Below, piece after piece: positions 34,986 through 47,256 of a DNA stretch of 64,000 nt. The translations under genes were made by a program, and so were the position numbers. The DNA comes from Temnothorax longispinosus (Eukaryota; Arthropoda; Insecta; Hymenoptera; Formicidae), in contig NC_092359.1 of the NCBI RefSeq assembly GCF_030848805.1, positions 18,689,579 to 18,753,578 on the forward strand, in the 5' to 3' direction. How positions within the stretch are numbered: position 1 is the stretch's first letter; every line of letters begins with the position of its first letter. Below the pieces are notes generated by a model. The model was not told where the DNA came from. It saw only the letters and a program-made list of their open reading frames with translations, and did not search any database.

Positions 34986-37900
34986 ATGGATATCCTTTTG
35001 GCACTATGCATTGTTGTTTTGATTTTCGCGATTTTTCTGCATCAGCAGTATACTGTTCGACAGAAATTTAAAAACTTTCCCCAAATCGACGCATATCCTA
35101 TCGTTGGTGTGGCGATTAAGTTAGCGAGGCTGTCGCACTATGGTAAAGAACTTTATGTATAAAATTTTATCATTATCCTTTTATATAAGTGTTATTCGTA
35201 TATTCTTACACGGTTTAAAATAAAAAGTTTAATATTAAAATATTTAAAATTTATATAATAATTAAATTGATGGTATTAATAAATTAAAAATGTAATAATT
35301 AATAACTTTAATTACTAGGGGGCGTGAAATACTTAATATCAAGTATGGAAAAGTGTAAAGAAGAAATATTTATATACTGGCTTGTAAACAAACCTATGAT
35401 TTATATGTATAAACCAGAACATTTAGAGGTAAACAATAAAATCAATTTGCTAAAATATCATCTGTTATTTTCTGTATTATACATATATAAGTGTTGAGTG
35501 ATTGAAGTATTATAAAGATTGTCGTGAATATCTTGAGGAAATTATCTTTTTATATAATAGTATAAAGAATTCTCGACCATTCGCATAATGTTGAGCATTT
35601 TAAGCGTGCATTCATAAATTTATTTTTAGTGATATCTTAATATAATAATAGAGATTAGAAGGAGAAAATAGATTGTTGTAGCAAGATCTTTTTATCGCTG
35701 CCATTGTGTATTCAATGCGTAATCAAATCTCGTTATTATAAAATCAATTATTCGGTATATTGTAAATATATACTTGTCTTGTTAGTGAGGAAACAATGGA
35801 AAATGTTAAATATTTCGCCGAGTAAATTTGTTTAAAAAAATTTAAATTTTTTTCTGAAATACTATAGTTTATCTTTACCAATCTGATTTATTATCAAGAA
35901 AAATTGTCACAGCAAAATAAATATTTAATTTTTATAACAAAATAAATTAAAAAAATTAATAATTAATTGACAGATTCAGCAAAACTGCTTTTGATAAATG
36001 GAATTAGTAGTTATATATCAATAAATCTACATAACTGACTAAATTCGTTGCAATAGCATTAAGTACCTTATGTCAGTAAAAAATATGTTGTATATTTTCT
36101 TCGAATATTGTTGGATTATATCTTTTACCAATATTTACAGCAAGTTTTTCCTAGCACCGTAAATATCACAAAAGGAGAAGAGTATGATATGCTCAGACCT
36201 TGGTTGGCCAACGGACTTCTGACCTCTACAGGTAGACTCAACAAAATCATCACATACCTTTTTTTATGCATTTCAAGTTTTATTAAAAATAAATTGCAGC
36301 TTATTTGCTATACTTAAAGGGGGTAGCTTGGTCAAAAAAGTCTTTTTTTTTTTGCTTAAAATACTTCCTAACATCTGTAGAATACGGGGCTATATTTGGT
36401 TTTTCGAATTTCGAACGGTTAGTCCACCGACCGAGCCTTTTTCCGAGCAGGTATGTGAGCACGCAGTTGCCGCTCAGGTAACAAGATGTACAGTAATTAT
36501 AATTGTTTGAGGAAGTTTGAGGGCGTACTATATGGTGCAGGAATTGTCGATTGACTGACCTAAAGCCGTAAGTTCCCAAAAAATTCTTTATTTAACTTTT
36601 TTTCATATATGTACCGAAAACTTTAAAACCGTTTTTCTCGATAACATGTTTTTGAAATTGGCGTGCATGATTACTCAAAAACTAATAAACGGATTGACTT
36701 GAAACTTAACATACTTTGAAAATACATAATTATCTTCTATATAAATAGAAAATTATTTTATAAAAATTGTTTAAAAAAATTTTATTGGCTATTTTTACCG
36801 ACTCTTTTATGCAAAAAATCGGCTTTCTTTTTTAAATTGCTGTAAAACTTGAAATTTTTTTAAATTTTGCGCCTATTCATATAGAAAATGTGAGTATATA
36901 GATTTCAAAATCATTTGAAATTTTCAGATTGGATCATTTTTGCGACCCAGAGACTGTACGCTGCGCCGATTTGGTGCTTCGAATTAAAAGCGCTCAACAA
37001 GATCTGCTATATTTTTTGTTTAAATAATTTTTTTTCTCATGAATACAATTTTTCTGTATTGTCTAAGAGTTATACTAGTGTGCAAAAAAGTTTTAAATTG
37101 ATTACAATTGTAGATTCTGAATACAACAATTTTAAAAAATTACTTTTTTTTCGAGCGTTTGACCAGGCTACCCTTTTAACATGTTTGGTCATTTACGGTT
37201 AGATAAGCTGTGTAAAAAAACAAAACAAGTTTTATCACAGATATATGTGCCTCAACACAATTAAGAAATAATATATTTTAGAACATGTGTCTATCTAAAT
37301 ATTATTTAAATTTATGACTCTATTGATTTACATATATATTGACTATTTACGTTGTTTGCCACAACATTGTGCAATAGTTTTTTGTGTGAATGGTTTTCTT
37401 ATTTACTTTACTAATTATCGTGTACTGATATACAGGAAAAATAAGAGATTGCTCTATTACTTTAAAAATTAAAGCGATAACAATGTATCTTTTTACCTAA
37501 TTTTGTAGCTGCTTTTATCTTTTGCGATTTTTACAACATAATTATATCACATTTTAATGCTGTTTTAGGTAAACAATGGTTCCACGATAGAAAACTCATT
37601 GGGCCAACGTTCCATTTTAGAATATTAGATCAATTTGCTATGGTATTGTCTGAAAAAGCAGAGATCCTAATAAAGTGTCTCGAAAGAGAGATAGAAAAAG
37701 ATTCAGGGAAAGCCGTTGATGTTTTCCCTCTTATTGTCAATGCTGCTCTCGATGTTATCTGTGGTAATGTATATTTTCAATTACAATATACAATAGACAT
37801 ATAATTACAATATTTTTTGCGAAAAAAAACGTTTATTAACACATATATTTTACGCTGCAGCTAATTTTATCAATTATTTTATGAAGAGTAAGAAAAAAAA

Positions 37901-40112
37901 ATTATAAATTAGTAAAAATAATAATTTAAATTTATCGATATTAATTTTGTTGAATCTGCAAATTATTTCACTGTACAATAGTAAATATTTGTATGTTATT
38001 CTTATTGTATCACCAAAGCAATAATAATAAAATGCCAAGAACACCGATAGTATGCATGTTGCATAAGACGTTGTAAAGATATCTTTAAGACACCTTTAAA
38101 TCTAAAAACATTTTAAAGACGTCTTATGCAACATGCATGCTATCTGGGAAGAAATTATTTTATATCGGCAGTAAATTTGTGTTCTTATCAACAAATTTAT
38201 TTAGCAAGATTTTTCTATTTTACTAATAAAACAAAGATCTTGTAGTAATATTGTTGTACTATTTACAAGTAACAAGTATTGAGTTTAATTTTAGCTTTAT
38301 ATAAGTGATGTGATAAAAGAGTCATTAATAATATCAATTGTTATCTTGTAGAAACGGCAATGGGTGTGAATATACGTGCTCAAGAAACCGTAACGAAGTA
38401 TCATTCAACAGTAGACAAGTCAGTTTCCAAAAATCTTCTACTGCTATTATTAGTGAAACAGTTAAAAGTTTATTACTTAATAATGTTAAGAATTACCGGT
38501 GGACTTTAATCATTAATTACATATGTAATGTACGTGAATTAAATGTTAATTGAATTTTCAGAGCCTCCACGTTAATAATGAATCGAGTATTTGCACCGTG
38601 GTATTGGCCTGATTGGTTGTACTATTCCTTGCCTGTAGGAAAAGGATTTAAATCAGCAATTGATATATTGCATGGCTTCACGAAAGGGGTATGTTGCAGA
38701 AACTCTAACAATATGTATTTAGAAGGTTAAAATAGTGTCAGAGAGTTTCACTAAATTTTTTATATTATTCCGTTAAAAAAATTTTTACATTTACGACAAA
38801 CATCGATAAATTCTAGGTGATAAATAAGAAAAAGGCTGAACGACAATTACAAAATGGCTACACAGAACACGAAAATGAGGACAATGAATTAGATATAGGT
38901 GTGATTGTAAATTATAATTATACATTATGCATATTTCTACTAGCATTTAAATATTCTTTATGTAAGGAAATTTTTTACATCAGGTAAGCGAAAGAGGAAA
39001 GCGTTCCTGGATCTGTTGTTAGACCAGAATGCGAAAGACGACACTCCCTTGACCGATGATGAGTTGAGAGCGCAAGTCGACACGTTCATGTTTGAGGTAA
39101 AATGTTCGAAATCAACATCTTTTGATTTTCTTATTATAAATATTTTTCTTATTATCGATAACGTATCTAGTATAAGTACGTGTAAAATAATATGTAAATG
39201 ATAAATAGGGACATGACACAACAGCGGTTGCGATGACTTGGGCACTCTTTCTTTTGGGTAATAATCTCGAACACCAGGAAAAAGTTCACGAAGAACTCGA
39301 TGAGATTTTCGGAGATTCAGATACGCCAGCCAGTGTAAAGGAGCTGTCGCAATTGAAGTATCTCGAAAGAGTCATAAAGGAGACACTCCGATTATTTCCA
39401 AGTGTACCTTTTATCACGAGGAAACTAACGGAAAATGTAAAATTAGGTAGGACATTTATGTACCAATTAAATAAAGAATTTTGAAGAATTTACTAATATG
39501 TAAATTCATTTACAAGGCAGTTGAAATGTAACGATGCGAGAAATGTTTTTGGAGGATTATATTTTTTAAGGATTAGTATTTATTAAATATTATTATTATT
39601 TATTAAAAACTAAACAAATAAAAATTAAAGCAATTTATCTAAAGATCGATATTTTAATGTTAAAAGTCGGTCTAATTTTAGATCATATAAACTTTATATT
39701 GACAAAGATAGTCAATGTAACGTTTTATAAGCAAATACAGGCTATATATTAATTTATTTTTTCTATTTTAGATAATTATACACTTCCGAAAGGTATCTCG
39801 GTCACATTGGCAATCCTATTAGCACACCGAAACCCAAAAGTTTGGCCGGATCCAATGAAGTTTGATCCGGACCGCTTCCTTCCAGAAAACTCAAAGGATA
39901 GGAATCCGTATGCCTACGTTCCGTTCAGCGCTGGACCGAGAAACTGTATAGGTCAGAGATTCGCTCTACTCGAAGAGAAAATCATGTTGGCTGCTATTCT
40001 GAGAAAGTGGAGGATAAAGAGTGTGAAAACGTTCGACACGATTGAGTACGGCGGTACTCTCATTTTGCGACCATGCGAGGAAGTACTCATACATTTCACG
40101 CCGAAGAAATAA
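34986..40112 (+). CDS. CYP4: cytochrome P450, CYP4 family, gene B
   Basis: Coding exons 34986-35142, 35319-35428, 36141-36231, 37569-37763, 38352-38418, 38562-38688, 38817-38898, 38984-39096, 39209-39446 and 39772-40112 match gene A exon for exon in length and phase and give 506 residues. Anchor begins MDILLALCIVVLIF. ETAMG, EGHDTT, KETLR, PDRF and PFSAGPRNCIG are all intact. The segment after exon 2 reads GGVKYLISSMEKCKEEIF, and the exon at 38562 reads STLIMNRVFAPWYWPDW, where A has LILNRLLTPWYWSDW. The intron after 36231 is enlarged by an 858-bp TTAA element; the intron after 37763 carries a 105-bp MITE shared with gene C. The noncoding first exon and TATA box lie upstream. Three-prime homology to the other copies ends about 70 bp after the stop. 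Confidence 0.92.
36318..37175. mobile_element. TTAA-flanked transposon (piggyBac-like target), non-autonomous
   Basis: Flanked by TTAA at 36314-36317 and 37176-37179; gene C has a single TTAA at the matching place (ACTTTAACATG, near 53829). Inverted ends AGGGGGTAGCTTGGTCAAA and the complement of AAGGGTAGCCTGGTCAAA. No transposase ORF among the AT-rich 858 bp. The ends do not start with the CCY usual for piggyBac. Confidence 0.85.
38044..38148. mobile_element. 105-bp palindromic MITE, gene B copy
   Basis: CCGATAGTATGCATGTTGC at one end and the complement GCAACATGCATGCTATCTGG at the other. Gene C has the same insertion at 54891-54995; gene A has the empty site (ATGCCAAGAAGAAATT near 25800). 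An element with similar end TCCCAGATAGCA begins near 46726. Confidence 0.85.
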
Positions 40113-40448
40113 ACAGTACTCCAGCAAATATATACTTAGTTATAATGCGATTTTACTTCTTTCGATTACCTACAAAATTTAATATAGTTTGCCTTAATAT
40201 TTCGCTAAACGACTATTTCAAGCAAAAAAATGACCATCTGCCAAAAGAGTCAAATTACAAAAAAGAAAAAAGAAGATAAAACTGTTCGAAAATAAATTAT
40301 AAATAAATGTGGATGTCTCGTTTTTATTAGGCATTAACTTCTTTTACAATCTAGTTCGCTAGATAATTTTTCAAAAGTAAATTGCTACATATATAATATA
40401 TGTATATATATATATATCCCAAAAGAGTTAACAAAACTATTAAAATTA
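40113..40448. other. junction between P450 B and the FBXL4/eIF3c block
   Basis: The first 70 bases still match the region after P450 A and C; homology is lost at about 40180. A short (TA)n run lies at 40391-40418. No gene seen. Confidence 0.6.
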
Positions 40449-40794
40449 TCATTCAAGTGTATAGATGGACACATGCGGATATCTTTCCTTCCATTCGTTA
40501 ACGAAACAATCGTCAATGTTACAGGATAAGAGATGAAACTCTTGCAGTTTTGGGCATTGTTCCAAAATAGTAAAACACTTATCAGGTGTAACAAGTTTCA
40601 CCCAATAAAGTTGTAACTGTTTTAAGTTTTTGCACTGCGTTAATAATTTCAAATTTTGATCAGTGAGAACAATACAGCTTAAAGTAACTAATTCCAGGCA
40701 TTGCCAGGAAGAAAGTAATCTGTGCAAGCCATCAGCGATTGGAGGTTACAGGAATCTGTAACAAAAATCATATAATTATTATAGTATTGCAATT

Positions 40795-41058
40795 ACAAAA
40801 AGTGTGCAAATTAGAAATTTCCTCGTTATTACAGATTACTACCATTGCTCCTATTCAGAGCAATTTAACATTTTATTTCGCTCATAAAACTTTCTTTTAT
40901 GAGGAAGCTTGTATTTTGCTTGATGCATAATTATTATTAGTATTTATTAGTTTAGCTCCCTCATAGAGAAAGTTTTATGAACTAAATAAAATAGGAGCAA
41001 TGGTAGCGATCGATCTGTAATAATGAGGAAGCGAGTTCCTAATTTGCACACTTTTTTT
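40795..41058. repeat. long inverted repeat in the last FBXL4-like intron
   Basis: AAAAAGTGTGCAAATTAG...TACAGAT..ACCATTGCTCC on the left and its complement GGAGCAATGGTA...CTAATTTGCACACTTTTT on the right, with inner arms around ATAAAACTTTCT and AGAAAGTTTTAT. Arms about 120 bp, moderately diverged. Likely a foldback MITE. Confidence 0.75.
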
Positions 41059-43960
41059 CAAATTTTAAGTTTAATTTTTTTATGAATTGATAGAAGATCA
41101 GCTTAGCACAAGTGGGGTTTTACAATCGACGCAATGTCAAATTGAAGTTGACTTTGGAGTTCAGGCTATACAGTTTATATATGGACTCCGCATATGGACT
41201 TTTGATCGCGTATAAAGCTAGGTATAATCAACCAAATCTTAAAGAATTATATATGAAATAAGGGTAGAAAGGACTGAAGAATATAATGGAATTATAAATA
41301 GCTCAATATCTCAAAATTTGCGGAAGTTAGAGCTACCACGGACATTTCTCAAAACATTCAAAATTTTTATAAAGTTAAAGAACTCCTTTTTACAAGAAAC
41401 ACAACTTTCTCTATGAAGAAGCACAAAGAAAATTAATGTAACATTTTCAAGATCCTCAAAATGCAAGAGAAGCAAATACAAATTTCAATAAAAATATAGT
41501 AAACATGTATTTAAAGAAAATTAAGAAGCACACACTTACCTGGGAAAATACACTTTTCGTACATTCTTACAGTCAGCGAGAACGTCAATATCCTGCGATG
41601 TATAATTAATACGGTCGTCTAAACGTATTACTTCCAAGTTAGGACACAATCTCATAAACTGTGTTGCGGTCTCGGTTGCGGTTGTACGGAAAATAAAAAA
41701 TAGAATTGTTCAAAATTGACCTCACGCATCCGTTGATTTTTTTGCAGTATTTTGTAAAAACGTTCAGCTTTTATAAGTGTACGACGAAGGCTTAAGTGTT
41801 CCAAACTATTTAATTTCTCGAGATACGAAAATCCTTCGTCCTTTATGCCATCACAACAATCTAGATTCAATTCTAAAAAGAGATATGTGTTGAGCATATA
41901 CAATTTACCAATAATCTCAACAATCACATGTTTCATATACTTTATACGTATATACATACCTTTCAAATTTACACATATCTCTGAAATTTTAAGTAGGGCA
42001 AGGTTATTGATAGAACGGCAGTATTCTAATTTTAAGTGCGTTAACCGCCCGCCACAATTATCAAGAAAGTTGTTAAAATTCTCAACACTAAATATGCTTT
42101 TTGTAAGATCTAACTGCTGCAAATATTTACATCTAGGTGTAAAGTAACAAAATATCTTGGTCATATCGCGTCTTGCCATATCTAGGTAAAAACGGTTCTC
42201 TTCGGAAGGTGAACAGTGTATATTCAAACGTGTATAGAGTCGAGGGTCTCGTATCAAATCATTGAAGCGTCTATTTACATAATTCAAGCTGTGTAACAAC
42301 GTCATCAGATTCAAGTTTTTTAATATTATTAGTAGTATTTCATCCTGCAAAGATAAAATATAAAACTTCAATACACGATATGATATTGCAATAAATATTA
42401 TAAAAAATAGGCTTCTTAGAATACTTTACAGGAAGGTCAGATATATTGCAACGTGATAGCTCCTTGGATTCATCCGAAGAGAGTATTATACGTTTTGCAC
42501 AATTCGAATGACGAATTACCTCCAGAGATACATTTTTGTGCATCAAATTCTCTCTCAAAATACTCCTCTTAGAAACCCTTCTTATGTAGCTGCAAATAAC
42601 ATCGGAACAAATTCATTTTTATTATTAACAGAATAAAGAGATTTTAATATTACTTAATGTTGATAATAATACCTTCCATCCTTACAATATTCCATTATAA
42701 TGCAATATTCAGAAAAATGTCGTTGCAGATAATCTATATCCTAGTGTGCATTTTTGAAATCTGCTGTTAAATTATGAATATCCTCATGGTGTGGAAAGTA
42801 CATGCAGTTAATTTCCTTTAACAGATTAGTTAAACTCTTCTTATAATTTCTAGGACGAACCAACTCTGATGTACCGATAAGCGTCACAGCGTCTACCTTT
42901 GTGTAAGGAGGTATTTCACCGAAAGCTGTATCTCTGTAGTTTCTAAAAAATAGTCTTAGCATTTTCGTTTTAAAGTCACGCGGGTGTGATAAGGATGGAG
43001 AAAATAATCTTGATGTCGGGGGTACAATCTCAGACTTATAATCAGCTTCCCACAATTTAAACCACTCATTATTAGAATCATCTTGAGCCGAAATTTGAAT
43101 TACGTCTCCAGGATTGTTTCGTGACATTTCGTATATAGAAACTCTGATTGGATATACAGCTTCATGAAACTCGATATCTTCTTTAACAATATCTTACTTG
43201 TGAATTCAGGTATCACATACCAATATAATTATTTCCGATCGGTCTTCTAGGATAATGCCATGGCGGCCATAGTATTCTATGATAAATTATCATGGATTCT
43301 TGGTATTGCCACGGAGTTATTGAAATGTCGATATCATTATTCCATCGATTCAATTTCTGTTTTGAAAAGTTAAAATGTATCAAATAGTAGAAAAAATCTT
43401 GTAGCATATAAATTTAGATTCCGATTACTTTGTACAGGACAATATAACGGATAATACACATACTATGAAATATGTTTCTCCATTGAAACACGAAGAATAA
43501 AATAGGATATTTATTTAGTTTAAAGGAGCAACCTTCTACGACGTTGACCTTGACATATATATTATAGGGAGCACTCTCCTGAATAACCTTTCAAAGGTTT
43601 TAGCCGTCGTTCGTTATTTATTAAAACGTTATTAACAAAAAAGTTTGAGAAATATAATAGTGCTAATTAAGGAAAGTCAATTTGCTGATATTTGTTTATA
43701 GACAGTATACATGTGGGCGGAAGAAGGATTCAGCTTCTTCCTTCTTATGTATAAGTTTATATATAAAAACCTCGTTATACTATACATGCTTATTACGTAC
43801 TAGAGTTTTATCTATACGGTGTTAAAGAAATCTATATTCTATTTATATCTTTTGTTAATAACTTTTTAATCAATAGCGACGGCTAAATCTTTGGAATGTT
43901 ATTCAGAAGAGTGATCTTGGCTACATATGTCAAAGTTAAAGTCACGGAGAGAAATTCATT

Positions 43961-44385
43961 AAAGCCGTGATCCTAACCGGTTTTTTTCAGTTTTTTTCTT
44001 AGCACTAATCTTTTAATTGGCTTTATAGAAATGCAAAATTCTTGTCTAGAATTAAAGTACGCATCAAAATCTAGGTCATGGTGGTCGAATTTATATGTGG
44101 TGGTCGTCACACGTATATAACAAAAGATATTAATTTTTTTTCGTTTTCGATATAAATTCGACCACCATGACCTAGATTTTATCGACCTTAAATTTATATC
44201 AAAAACGAAAAAAAATTAATATTTTTTGTTATACGTGACGACCACTACATATAAATTCGACCACCATGACCTAGATTTTGATGCGTACTTTAATTCTAGA
44301 CAAGAATTTTGCATTTCTATAAAGCCAATTAAAAGATTAGTGCTAAGAAAAAAACCGACAAAAACCGGCTAGAATCACGGCTTTA
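43961..44385. mobile_element. 425-bp foldback element in FBXL4-like intron 1
   Basis: Nearly the whole length folds on itself: AAAGCCGTGAT / ATCACGGCTTT at the ends, TTCTTGTCTAGAATTAAAGT and its complement inside, and CGACCACCATGACCTAGAT repeated in both orientations around the centre. Arms of about 200 bp are almost identical, implying a recent origin or correction. No coding capacity. Confidence 0.9.
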
Positions 44386-44635
44386 GGATCACCTTAAATA
44401 TTTCTATTTAAATAATTACCTGAAATGGTTCTTCATAGTTTGAAAATTTGGATGGTCCAATTATGTCAGGGGCAGTATAAAATATACTTTGATTAAAGTG
44501 GATCTTAACGTATCTTTTCTTCACAAATTGATAGATGAAGTCAACTCTAATATCCTCTTCTCCCACGGATTTTCTGCCGATATAAGGATATCGACCACAA
44601 CTCTCACCATGTAAAGATTGGTAATTGGATGCCAT

Positions 44636-45115
44636 ATTTTCTCTCTGAAAGAAAACCAAAAATATGGAGAATAATAAACCTTGCTTTTGTAGCATATGCT
44701 AAAATGCATTATAATATGATATATTTGTAATTATAGCAAAAAGATTATATAATCTAAATTCATCTCCCTTCTATTCACATTGCTAATACTGACACTATTG
44801 TCTGCATGTGTATTACGTAATGTAAACTATAGATTTTTAGTTAACTAAAGATTTTAATTAACAATACATTGCAAATCTTGTTCTACAGAGAATAGTGTAC
44901 ATCCATATATAGCATCTATTTTTAAAAACATTAATTTTCACTGAAACTATAATTTCTTTACTTTTCTATTAACAAATTATACTATTATTATAGAATATTA
45001 CGAATAAATTGTTAACAAATAATTATTTTATATATTTTAATTTTTATCTCAATATTCTGCATTGTAACATATTCTTTTTTTATGAAATATAGATGTATTT
45101 ATTTCTTTTGTAACG
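44636..45115. other. AT-rich upstream region of the FBXL4-like gene
   Basis: No gene or repeat seen. The minus-strand frame stays open above the chosen ATG to 44695, so translation might start slightly earlier. Confidence 0.4.
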
Positions 45116-45715
45116 ATGCACCCTTGTCAACGCATCGTCTCCCGGCTAACATCCGCCGGATGCCGCCCGATCATCCGTCGGGCGAGGATAGGGCGCGGTG
45201 CGCCCACCTTTTTTAATTCGCTCAAAATTATCGTGTGCGCGAGCGTTTGCGGCCGACGGGAGCCGATCTCCGCTCTCCGCCGAGTGCGAGCGCGCGTAAT
45301 TCATCTGCACTGCTCCGACCGCCGCGTGGCTCGCACGAGGATCGGCTTCTTCACCGAATCTATCGACCCCTTTATAAAAATCGGCGCCGCGGCGAAAGAA
45401 GACACTTCGACTCGAGACCAGCAACCGATCCGCTGCTCCCGAAGAGAAGAGACCTAACCAGAACCTTCTAGGGCGACACGCAAAATGGAATCCAGTAATA
45501 TGTGCCTCGTCCAAGAAATCTTGGTCGTCACCCGAACTCCCGTAGTTTGACTTCCCGGGTCGATGTGAACGAGGTGAGCGCATGGCAAACGCACGTGGCG
45601 GAAAGTAAGGCGAGGAGCGAACTTGAGAGACGGGACGTGGAAAAGCTGAAGAGAGGCACCCGGGAGAGCAAGGGAAGGATTGGAAGAGAGGAAGAGAAGG
45701 AGTAGGTGAAGGCAA
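45116..45715. other. GC- and CpG-rich island, promoter-like
   Basis: About 600 bp with markedly higher GC and many CpG than the surrounding AT-rich DNA. TATAAAAA near 45372 on the plus strand is followed by CACTTCGACTCGAG. Overlapping open frames on both strands are the expected by-product of high GC. It lies 480 bp above the FBXL4-like start and could be its promoter or that of a transcript running right; neither is shown by the sequence. Confidence 0.4.
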
Positions 45716-45719
45716 AGGG

Positions 45720-45722
<3 letters not shown>

Positions 45723-45761
<39 letters not shown>

Positions 45762-45773
45762 TAAGTAAGTAAG
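45723..45773. repeat. (AT)n(GTAA)n microsatellite
   Basis: About 37 bases of AT repeats, then four GTAA units. Confidence 0.95.
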
Positions 45774-46185
45774 GGAGAAGGAGGAGAGAGGCAGGATATG
45801 GGTTTAAGATTTTCCGAAATGTATTTTTTATCTTATACTCAATGTATCTTTTATCTCATTTTCCGATACACGTTATAACATGTTCAACAAAAAAAGAAAT
45901 TGCAAAGTTAAATTGCTTACGTTCGCTACACTTACGCTATCTAGAATACTCTAAGACCGCACTCGACTGTACGTCCGCACTCTTCAACAGCTAGGCGAGA
46001 AGATACCTCGACTATCCTCGATCTATCCGATCTATCCCGACCTTTCCTTCCATACGCAGCGAGCGCCTGGACGGTCACGCAGGTCACTCCACGCACATCT
46101 GCCATCTTCTTTCTCTTTCTATCATGGAGCTCTCTCTCTCTCTCTCTTCCGCTCAACGGAAACTTTGGGTCCGTTCAGGTGCAAT

Positions 46186-46375
46186 TTCATGAACGCTAGA
46201 AATTCCGTTGCCAGCGGCAGCGTCAAGAAAATGTAGTGGGGAAAAATGTTCCGTTGAATTTTGTGGTACGCTAAAAAGCTGAGACGGTCTAAACTTTTTC
46301 CTCCACTACATTTTCTTGACGCTGCCGCTGGTTTCTATTTAATTATTTCATGGACGCTAGAAACCAGCGGCAGAG
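46186..46375. repeat. inverted repeat, foldback-like
   Basis: CCAGCGGCAGCGTCAAGAAA (46213) and its complement TTTCTTGACGCTGCCGCTGG (ending 46331); the phrase GACGCTAGAAACCAGCGGCAG recurs at 46353. A (CT)n run precedes at 46130-46148. Confidence 0.75.
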
Positions 46376-47205
46376 TATGCAAATTTGACAGATGAGATGT
46401 CTTGGCAAGGAAAACATGCTGTAGAACATATTAGCTGAACAAAATTGGACTTTTATACATTCTACATTCATGTTGAAAAATATCACTGTTTAGCCAGTAT
46501 ACCTTGTTGTTGTTGTTAGACAATAGGAAAGGATATAAACCGCATCAGCGGTTTGCGCAGGTGTTAGAATAGTGCAGGAGAGTTTGGTCTTATTGTTTCA
46601 TATTCAATTTGAATTTTACATCTGAAAGTATCGTATTGTGCATGTATTCAATTTTTACATCGATAATTTTGGATAGATAATGGTTCTCTAAAAATATCTT
46701 ATAATTCTTATCCCAGATAGCACAAGTAATCGAATTTAATTCTATAAGAATTCGCGTGTTCGAATTCTTGTAGTTCAGGATGTCTGTGCAAAAAGAACTT
46801 CATAAGAATTATATTTACTCAAAGTTATAATTATAATATAATAAAGTAATTGTTGTAACTAGATGTAATCTTAAGGGCTCTGTATACCCATGTCAGCCAT
46901 CTTGAATTGAAAGATGAAATATGGACAATTCTTACGGAAGATCTCAAATAAGAAGGATGGACTCACCGTACGATTGAATATAAGCGCTCAAATAAAAGAT
47001 GAAAGTATATTGTATGCTTACCTGCTCATTAAAAAATTTGCTGGTCCTAATATAGAAAGTGTAGTAACAGTGCAATGAAAAATTGACTGCTGATGCCGTC
47101 GACGTAGCACTGTTCTGGAAAATGGTTTATGGCACTTTATTGGATTATTATTTGAGGCAATGGACAGCACATTGACATAATCAACAAACTGAACATGAAC
47201 AAACT
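46376..47205. other. intergenic stretch before the truncated eIF3c copy
   Basis: No upstream eIF3c exon is visible. A MITE-like end TCCCAGATAGCACAAG occurs near 46726. Otherwise nothing recognised. Confidence 0.45.
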
Positions 47206-47248
47206 GCGTAATGGGGCACTTTTCATGCACGTGTTGCATAAATATTTT
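47206..47248 (-). mobile_element. MITE family M1 fragment abutting the first eIF3c exon
   Basis: GCGTAATGGGGCACTTTTCATGCACGTGTTGCATAAATATTTTT matches in pieces the end of the copy at 56540-56583. Only the terminal 43 bases remain; the splice acceptor TTACAG of the first surviving eIF3c exon follows eight bases later. Confidence 0.8.
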
Positions 47249-47256
47249 TGTTACAG

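Larger units (their letters stand above)
40449..44635 (-). pseudogene. FBXL4: FBXL4-like F-box / leucine-rich-repeat gene, probably disabled
   Basis: Seven minus-strand exons agree in phase: 44635-44420, 43356-43221, 43180-42673, 42589-42430, 42344-41960, 41872-41540, 40719-40449, about 669 codons, near FBXL4 size. The N-terminal part has the discoidin-like block typical of FBXL4 (FHEAVYPIRVSIYE, then DVIQISAQDD, WFKLWE, KVDAVTLIG). An F-box follows at the exon 4/5 joint (SDLP|DEILLIILKNLN), then LRRs (LEHLSLRRTLI, CPNLEVIRL, CKNLKQLQLYW). FBXL4 proteins are SCF ubiquitin-ligase adaptors that act at mitochondria. Two lesions: an in-frame TAG at 42743-42741 within exon 3, and exon 6 one base short of phase, with a frame change near 41690 in a T-rich run. 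Either could be a sequence error; together they suggest a dying copy. Confidence 0.75.

Noticed and set aside
45116..45715. Long overlapping ORFs on both strands (189 and 113 codons)
   Set aside because: High GC and CpG content lowers stop frequency on both strands at once; the products are low-complexity, Arg/Ser/Pro-rich and match nothing, and no exon partners are seen.
45941..46156. Minus-strand ORF starting MADVRGVTCVTVQ with a purine-rich leader
   Set aside because: The start context is attractive, but it has no recognisable domain or splice partner and its N-terminus is the translation of a (GA)n repeat when extended.
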